The translations under genes and the position numbers were made by a program. From positions 1-10,744 of the forward strand of contig CACLUN010000028.1 in the NCBI GenBank assembly GCA_902610105.1: a DNA stretch of 10,744 nucleotides. Reading direction: 5' to 3'. The notes beneath the pieces were generated by a model. That model was not told the origin of the DNA. It saw only the letters and a program-made list of their open reading frames with translations, and did not search any database. The first letter of the stretch is position 1. The number at the start of each line of letters is the position of its first letter. Below are positions 7,656 through 10,744 of the stretch, one piece after another. The DNA comes from an uncultured Bacteroidota bacterium (GTDB lineage Bacteria > Bacteroidota > Bacteroidia > Flavobacteriales > Flavobacteriaceae).

Positions 7656-7672
7656 ATTTAATTTTTTTAACC
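7650..7672. terminator. Possible shared hairpin between convergent genes
   Basis: GGTTAAA (7650-7656) pairs perfectly with TTTAACC (7666-7672) around a 9-nt loop. The arms contain the TAA stop of the SUI1 gene (7653-7655) and, on the other strand, the TAA of the DUF805-like gene (7667-7669). The position between converging operons fits a bidirectional terminator. With only two G-C pairs and no U tract after the stem, it is weak by intrinsic-terminator standards. Confidence 0.35.
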
Positions 7673-8197
7673 ATCATGCTCACCAATTGGTGAATTACTA
7701 AATAGTAGGAAACCAAAGATTACTAATCCAATTATCTCACAAATCCAAAAAATATTATTTCCATATGTTATACCAACAATGTCAAGACTAACACCTATCA
7801 CAATAAATAACAGAAAAGCTTTTAATCTATTTGAGTAAAAAAGTGCAGAAACTCTTTTGTAATATGTTGCTAATCCAAACCAAATAACTGGAATTAATGA
7901 AATAATAATAGCAATAATCCATAAAACTGAGATGTTTTGAGAAAACCATTCTGCAGCTCCCACTTGCATAAAATCTTCAGCAATTTTAAGACCAGCCTTT
8001 TCACCTAAGGCATTTGATTCAGCCATACTCATTCCCTCTGCATTAGCAAGGTCAATATCCATATAGCTAAAAACTATGGAAAACATTAGTGCAAAAAACA
8101 GAACAAAAAATGGAATTGAAAGTACAATACTGAAAAGTGACCTTAATATGAATGATGAACCACTAATTGTTCCATTAAATGAAAAGAATCTTATCAT
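7667..8197 (-). CDS. Small multi-pass membrane protein, DUF805-like
   Basis: The 176-residue product has about four hydrophobic helices at roughly 21-46, 90-112, 125-145 and 148-167. An extracytoplasmic or loop region rich in Ala, Glu and Met (50-85) lies between the first two. The start MIRFFSFNGTISGSSFILR resembles the N-terminal box of DUF805 proteins (F-x-FNGRISRSxY-x-LR), and YYKRVSALFYSNR sits where DUF805 has its IkRlhDlgkSG loop. Similarity is partial, so the family call is tentative and no function can be given. It is the last gene of the - strand operon, and its ATG lies one base after the stop of the 38-residue membrane protein. The stop lies inside a hairpin shared with the converging SUI1 gene. 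Confidence 0.72.
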   Translation of the reverse strand: MIRFFSFNGTISGSSFILRSLFSIVLSIPFFVLFFALMFSIVFSYMDIDLANAEGMSMAESNALGEKAGLKIAEDFMQVGAAEWFSQNISVLWIIAIIISLIPVIWFGLATYYKRVSALFYSNRLKAFLLFIVIGVSLDIVGITYGNNIFWICEIIGLVIFGFLLFSNSPIGEHDG

Positions 8198-8198
8198 A

Positions 8199-8315
8199 TT
8201 AATTACTTCTTTTATTAAATTTTTCCTTATCGTGTTTATCTAATCTGTTGAGTAGAACATAGATAAACGCACAAACTGCTATTAGAATTGGAATTAGAAT
8301 TATTGCTGACCACAT
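8199..8315 (-). CDS. 38-residue single-helix membrane protein
   Basis: An ATG at 8315 opens a 38-codon frame ending in TAA at 8199, beginning MWSAIILIPILIAVCAF. Residues 3-22 form one hydrophobic helix. The C-terminal tail is highly charged (NRLDKHDKEKFNKRSN), predicting an N-out, C-in single-span protein by the positive-inside rule. It fills the gap between two other genes almost exactly: 3 to 4 nt after the YbjQ stop and one base before the DUF805-like ATG. That spacing is what a real operon member would have and is the main support. I recognise no family. It may be a subunit or regulator of the membrane protein downstream, which is inference. Such a gene is easily missed by length cut-offs. 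Confidence 0.72.
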   Translation of the reverse strand: MWSAIILIPILIAVCAFIYVLLNRLDKHDKEKFNKRSN

Positions 8316-8319
8316 TTTA

Positions 8320-8634
8320 CTATGAAATTTTAACAGCTGTTCCGTATGCTAAAATTTCACATGCACCCTGCATAACTACAGATGTGGTCATTCTAACATT
8401 TATAACAGCGTCAGCACCTAAATTTTTAGCATCTTCAATCATTCTTTCTACTGCTTGTTCTCTAGCATAAGCTTGCAATTTAGTATATTCTTCAATTTCT
8501 CCTCCAACAACGCTTTTTAAGCCAGCCATTAAGTCTCTCATAGCATTTCTAGCTCTAACAGTAGAACCTCTTGCTATCCCAAGGTTTTCAGTTATTTTTT
8601 TATTAGCAATAAATTCACAAGTTGATAATATCAT
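8320..8634 (-). CDS. YbjQ family protein (putative heavy-metal-binding domain)
   Basis: The 104-residue protein matches the YbjQ (UPF0145/DUF74) fold in length and motifs. These are an early strand with NLGIARGSTVRARN (17-30), DLMAGLKSVVGGE (34-46), the long helix YTKLQAYAREQAVERMIEDA, LGADAVINVRM (72-82) and the terminal AYGTAVKI (96-103). It is soluble and cytoplasmic, with no signal peptide. Database names call the family heavy-metal binding, but there is little functional evidence, and only Cys6 and Cys92 are present here. It belongs to the variant ending MQGACEILAYGTAV rather than the E. coli YbjQ form. It lies 17 nt downstream of ung and 4 nt upstream of the small membrane protein gene. 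Confidence 0.88.
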   Translation of the reverse strand: MILSTCEFIANKKITENLGIARGSTVRARNAMRDLMAGLKSVVGGEIEEYTKLQAYAREQAVERMIEDAKNLGADAVINVRMTTSVVMQGACEILAYGTAVKIS

Positions 8635-8646
8635 ACTTTAAAATTA

Positions 8647-8654
8647 CAAAATTA
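8647..8654 (-). promoter_or_regulatory. Candidate -7 box before the YbjQ gene
   Basis: Read on the - strand, TAATTTTG at 8654-8647 matches TAnnTTTG and overlaps the TAA stop of ung. It would start transcription about 5 nt before the YbjQ ATG at 8634. That could give the last three genes of the operon their own expression. No -33 element is obvious upstream, so this rests on one short match in AT-rich DNA. Confidence 0.28.
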
Positions 8655-9317
8655 TACCCATTTTATCGGCCTAATATTTTGCTTAATTAAAAAATCATTG
8701 CATTTTAAAAAGTGTTTATTACCAAACCAGTAACCTTTATTAGCACTTAGCGGTGAAGGATGTCCACTCTTTAATATAAGATGGTTATTGTCATGAATAA
8801 ATTTTTCTTTATTTTTTGCATAGTTTCCCCATAGCATGAAAATGAGATTACTTTTTTCGTTTGATATAATTTTAATCACATTGTCGGTAAAAGTTTCCCA
8901 TCCAATATGTCGATGAGATCCTGGAAACTTTCTTCTTACCGTAAGGATTGAGTTTAGTAGAAGAACCCCTTGATTTGACCAATCACTTAAGTCACTATTT
9001 AGTCTGGTAATGTTATAATTTTCTTTTAGTTCTTTGAAAATATTATTTAATGAAGGTGGATTTTCAATCCAGTCATTTACTGAAAAACATAAACCATTTG
9101 CTTGTTTTTCACCATGGTATGGATCTTGTCCTATTATCACCACTTTAAGATTTTCAAATGAGCATTCATCAAAAGCCTTAAAAATTTTAGCGCCTGGTGG
9201 ATAACAAATAAATTTTAAATATTCTTCCTTTGTTTTTTGTATTATGTCCTTAAAATAATCAGCCTCAAATTCTTTTTCTAAAACTTTTTTCCAAGATTCA
9301 GATATTCGAATACTCAA
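8652..9317 (-). CDS. ung: Uracil-DNA glycosylase, family 1
   Basis: Ung removes uracil from DNA to begin base-excision repair. The 221-residue product is of normal length. The water-activating loop GQDPYHG (63-69) carries catalytic Asp65. Phe78 in GLCFSV stacks the base, PPSL (88-91) is the proline-rich loop, and LLLN with Asn122 reads uracil. HPSPLSA (186-192) gives His186 and the minor-groove intercalation loop. The loop after LTVR reads GSHRHIGWE where HxGKGWE is more common; the key residues remain. The start is TTG at 9317: no in-frame ATG exists before residue 161, and this start leaves the expected short lead before the ESW-x-x-VL segment. The TTG overlaps the TGA of the symporter gene (TTGA), mimicking an ATGA coupling. 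Confidence 0.95.
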   Translation of the reverse strand: MSIRISESWKKVLEKEFEADYFKDIIQKTKEEYLKFICYPPGAKIFKAFDECSFENLKVVIIGQDPYHGEKQANGLCFSVNDWIENPPSLNNIFKELKENYNITRLNSDLSDWSNQGVLLLNSILTVRRKFPGSHRHIGWETFTDNVIKIISNEKSNLIFMLWGNYAKNKEKFIHDNNHLILKSGHPSPLSANKGYWFGNKHFLKCNDFLIKQNIRPIKWV

Positions 9318-10576
9318 CTTTGATTTTTTTGAAATTTTGAAACTATTGTTGAAACTGTTGCATCGCCTGTAATGTTTACAACTGTTCTACACATATCTAA
9401 TGGACGGTCTACTGCAAAAATTAGTGCTAATCCAGCCTCAGGAATTCCAGCCTGTGCTAAGACAATAACTAAAACAATGATTCCTGCACTTGGTACAGCA
9501 GCAGCACCAATTGATGCTAATGTGGCTGTAGATATAATTCCAAGCTGAGCCGTAAAACTTAAATCCAGACCAAAAGTTTGAGCAATAAAAACAGCAGCTA
9601 CAGCTTGATACACTGCAGTACCGTCCATATTTATTGTGGCTCCTACAGGAAGCACAAAACTTGAAACTTCCTTTTCTACATTAAGATGATTTTGTACTCT
9701 ATCCATTGTTACAGGAAGGGTCGCTGCGCTTGAGCTCGTAGAAAATGCAACTAATTGTGCAGGTAAAATTCCTTTTAGAAATGAAATAGGGTTTCTTCCT
9801 GTTATTAATTTCACAATCATAACGTAAATAATGATCATTAATATTAAGCCTAACAACAATGTTATTGAATACATTAGAAGACTCATCAATAAATCAGGAT
9901 TTGGTGCTTCAACAATTAGTGCTGCAAGCAATGCGAATACACCATATGGTGCAAACATCATGATTATGTCAATTATTTTTAAGACAACTTCATTAAATGA
10001 ATCAAAAAAATCTTTTATGGGTTTTGCTTTGGCAGGTGGAATTAAAATCATAGATACACCAAATAATATTGAAAAAAATATTACTTGTAGCATGTTCTTA
10101 TTATCAGAAGCTGCAGAAACAAAATTTGAAGGTACAAGATCTACTAGTGGTTGAAGTGGACCAGAATCTTTATTTTCAGCAGCAGCCATTCTTTTCTCCT
10201 CAGCATCTGAATCATAAGCTTCGATTAATTCTGTTCTTGTTTTTTCGGAGATTGAATCACCTGGTTTTATAATATTTACTAAAAGTAAACCAATAGATAC
10301 TGCAATTACTGTAGTTGACAAATAAGTTAAGATTGTAACACCACCCATTGATGACAGTTTTGAAATATCTTTTAGGTCAGAAATTCCTTTAATTAGAGAG
10401 GCTAAGATTAAAGGGATTGCTATAAGCTTTAAAGAATTTATAAATATTGTACCAAATGGCTTTATCCAATTAGAAATAAATATTCCTCCTCCACTTAGGT
10501 TACTAAGTATAAAACCAAATAAAACACCGAGTGCCATTCCAATCAAAATTTTCCAATGCAATGCTATTTTTCTCAT
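9314..10576 (-). CDS. Dicarboxylate/amino acid:cation symporter (glutamate/aspartate type)
   Basis: A member of the DAACS (SLC1/GltPh) family that takes up dicarboxylic amino acids or dicarboxylates with sodium or protons, in the inner membrane as a likely trimer. The 420-residue product has the family's repeated helices and two hairpins. HP1 reads STSSSAATLPVTM (279-291), TM7 reads GATINMDGTAVYQ (312-324), HP2 reads SIGAAAVPSAG (355-365) and TM8 reads DRPLDMCRTVVNITGD (390-405). Asp390, Asp394, Arg397, Thr398, Asn401 and Asp405 correspond to substrate and cation ligands in GltPh. Arg397 favours an acidic substrate. A charged loop at about 104-160 joins TM3 and TM4, as in many bacterial members. 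Its ATG overlaps the aroC stop by one base, and its TGA overlaps the ung TTG start. The exact substrate is not determined. Confidence 0.93.
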   Translation of the reverse strand: MRKIALHWKILIGMALGVLFGFILSNLSGGGIFISNWIKPFGTIFINSLKLIAIPLILASLIKGISDLKDISKLSSMGGVTILTYLSTTVIAVSIGLLLVNIIKPGDSISEKTRTELIEAYDSDAEEKRMAAAENKDSGPLQPLVDLVPSNFVSAASDNKNMLQVIFFSILFGVSMILIPPAKAKPIKDFFDSFNEVVLKIIDIIMMFAPYGVFALLAALIVEAPNPDLLMSLLMYSITLLLGLILMIIIYVMIVKLITGRNPISFLKGILPAQLVAFSTSSSAATLPVTMDRVQNHLNVEKEVSSFVLPVGATINMDGTAVYQAVAAVFIAQTFGLDLSFTAQLGIISTATLASIGAAAVPSAGIIVLVIVLAQAGIPEAGLALIFAVDRPLDMCRTVVNITGDATVSTIVSKFQKNQS

Positions 10577-10744
10577 TATTTTTTGGAATTATTAATTAAA
10601 ATATAATCTAATATTACCAAGGCAGCCATAGCCTCTACAATTGGTACTGCTCTGGGTACTACACATGGGTCATGTCTTCCTTTTCCTTTGATTGTTGTTT
10701 TTTTACCATCAGAGTTTATACTATCTTGATCTCTCATTATTGTA
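10576..10744 (-). CDS. aroC: Chorismate synthase, C-terminal part (gene cut by right edge)
   Basis: On the - strand a frame runs in from the window edge and ends at TAA (10578-10576). Its 55 visible residues are the C-terminus of chorismate synthase, the last step of the shikimate pathway, which needs reduced FMN. The start of the visible part reads TIMRDQDSI. It is followed by the family signature [20 protein letters not shown], which includes conserved Arg, His and Asp residues, and by a short lysine-ending tail. The gene is too short here to judge its N-terminal half. The stop overlaps the symporter ATG (TAATG), so aroC is the most upstream visible gene of the - strand operon. Confidence 0.93.
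   Translation of the reverse strand, partial: TIMRDQDSINSDGKKTTIKGKGRHDPCVVPRAVPIVEAMAALVILDYILINNSKK

Noticed and set aside
8284..8303. Short AATTAGAATT-like direct repeat
   Set aside because: It falls inside the Ile/Leu-rich codons of the microprotein's membrane helix and is explained by that coding composition.
8288..8470. Sense-strand open frame opposite the YbjQ gene
   Set aside because: The - strand frames here encode a recognisable YbjQ protein and a well-spaced microprotein; this frame has no such support.
9831..10272. Two + strand open frames opposite the symporter
   Set aside because: Both are complements of conserved symporter helices and loops, overlap each other in different frames and carry no motif.
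1..10744. CRISPR arrays, insertion sequences, tRNA or rRNA genes, prophage or defence genes
   Set aside because: No repeat-spacer pattern, transposase, integrase, terminal inverted repeats or RNA-gene signatures were seen; coding density is near complete with housekeeping and metabolic genes.

Overview
The window is AT-rich (roughly 30% G+C by eye) and densely packed with ordinary-looking chromosomal genes. The organism is most likely a member of the Bacteroidota, probably a low-G+C marine or free-living flavobacterium. The basis is a HisIE fusion, a cold-shock protein with a long lysine-rich N-terminus, a DUF2911 protein, near-absence of Shine-Dalgarno sequences, a TAnnTTTG-type promoter box, and mostly TAA stop codons. 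This placement is inference from gene content, not from a marker gene.

Positions 1-3013 (+ strand) hold the distal half of a histidine biosynthesis operon: hisB (3' part only), hisH, hisA, hisF and hisIE. Adjacent genes overlap by 1-4 nt or are 2 nt apart, so they are probably translationally coupled. Together they carry the pathway from phosphoribosyl-ATP through the imidazole-forming HisHF step to the dehydratase. Positions 3071-3514 hold a stand-alone cold-shock-domain gene with its own candidate promoter. Positions 3548-5249 hold a tightly coupled pair, a membrane-anchored DUF2911 protein and a membrane-anchored metal-dependent amidohydrolase, both predicted to face the periplasm. Positions 5266-7655 hold alanine dehydrogenase, an isopenicillin-N-synthase-type 2-oxoglutarate/Fe(II) oxygenase and a bacterial SUI1/YciH protein in one run.

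From 7667 to the right edge all genes are on the - strand and converge on the + strand genes at about 7660. In transcription order they are aroC (3' part only), a glutamate/aspartate-type sodium symporter, ung, a YbjQ-family protein, a 38-residue single-helix membrane protein at 8199-8315, and a small DUF805-like membrane protein. Spacings are 1-4 nt overlaps or short gaps, which suggests one long operon with a possible internal promoter before the YbjQ gene.

There are no tRNA or rRNA genes, mobile elements, CRISPR arrays or gene-free stretches over 60 nt. I found no convincing new defence or biosynthetic system. The most useful leads are the small membrane protein gene in its YbjQ/DUF805-like cassette, the DUF2911-amidohydrolase pair, the oxygenase-SUI1 pair, and the absence of one substrate-site arginine in the symporter.
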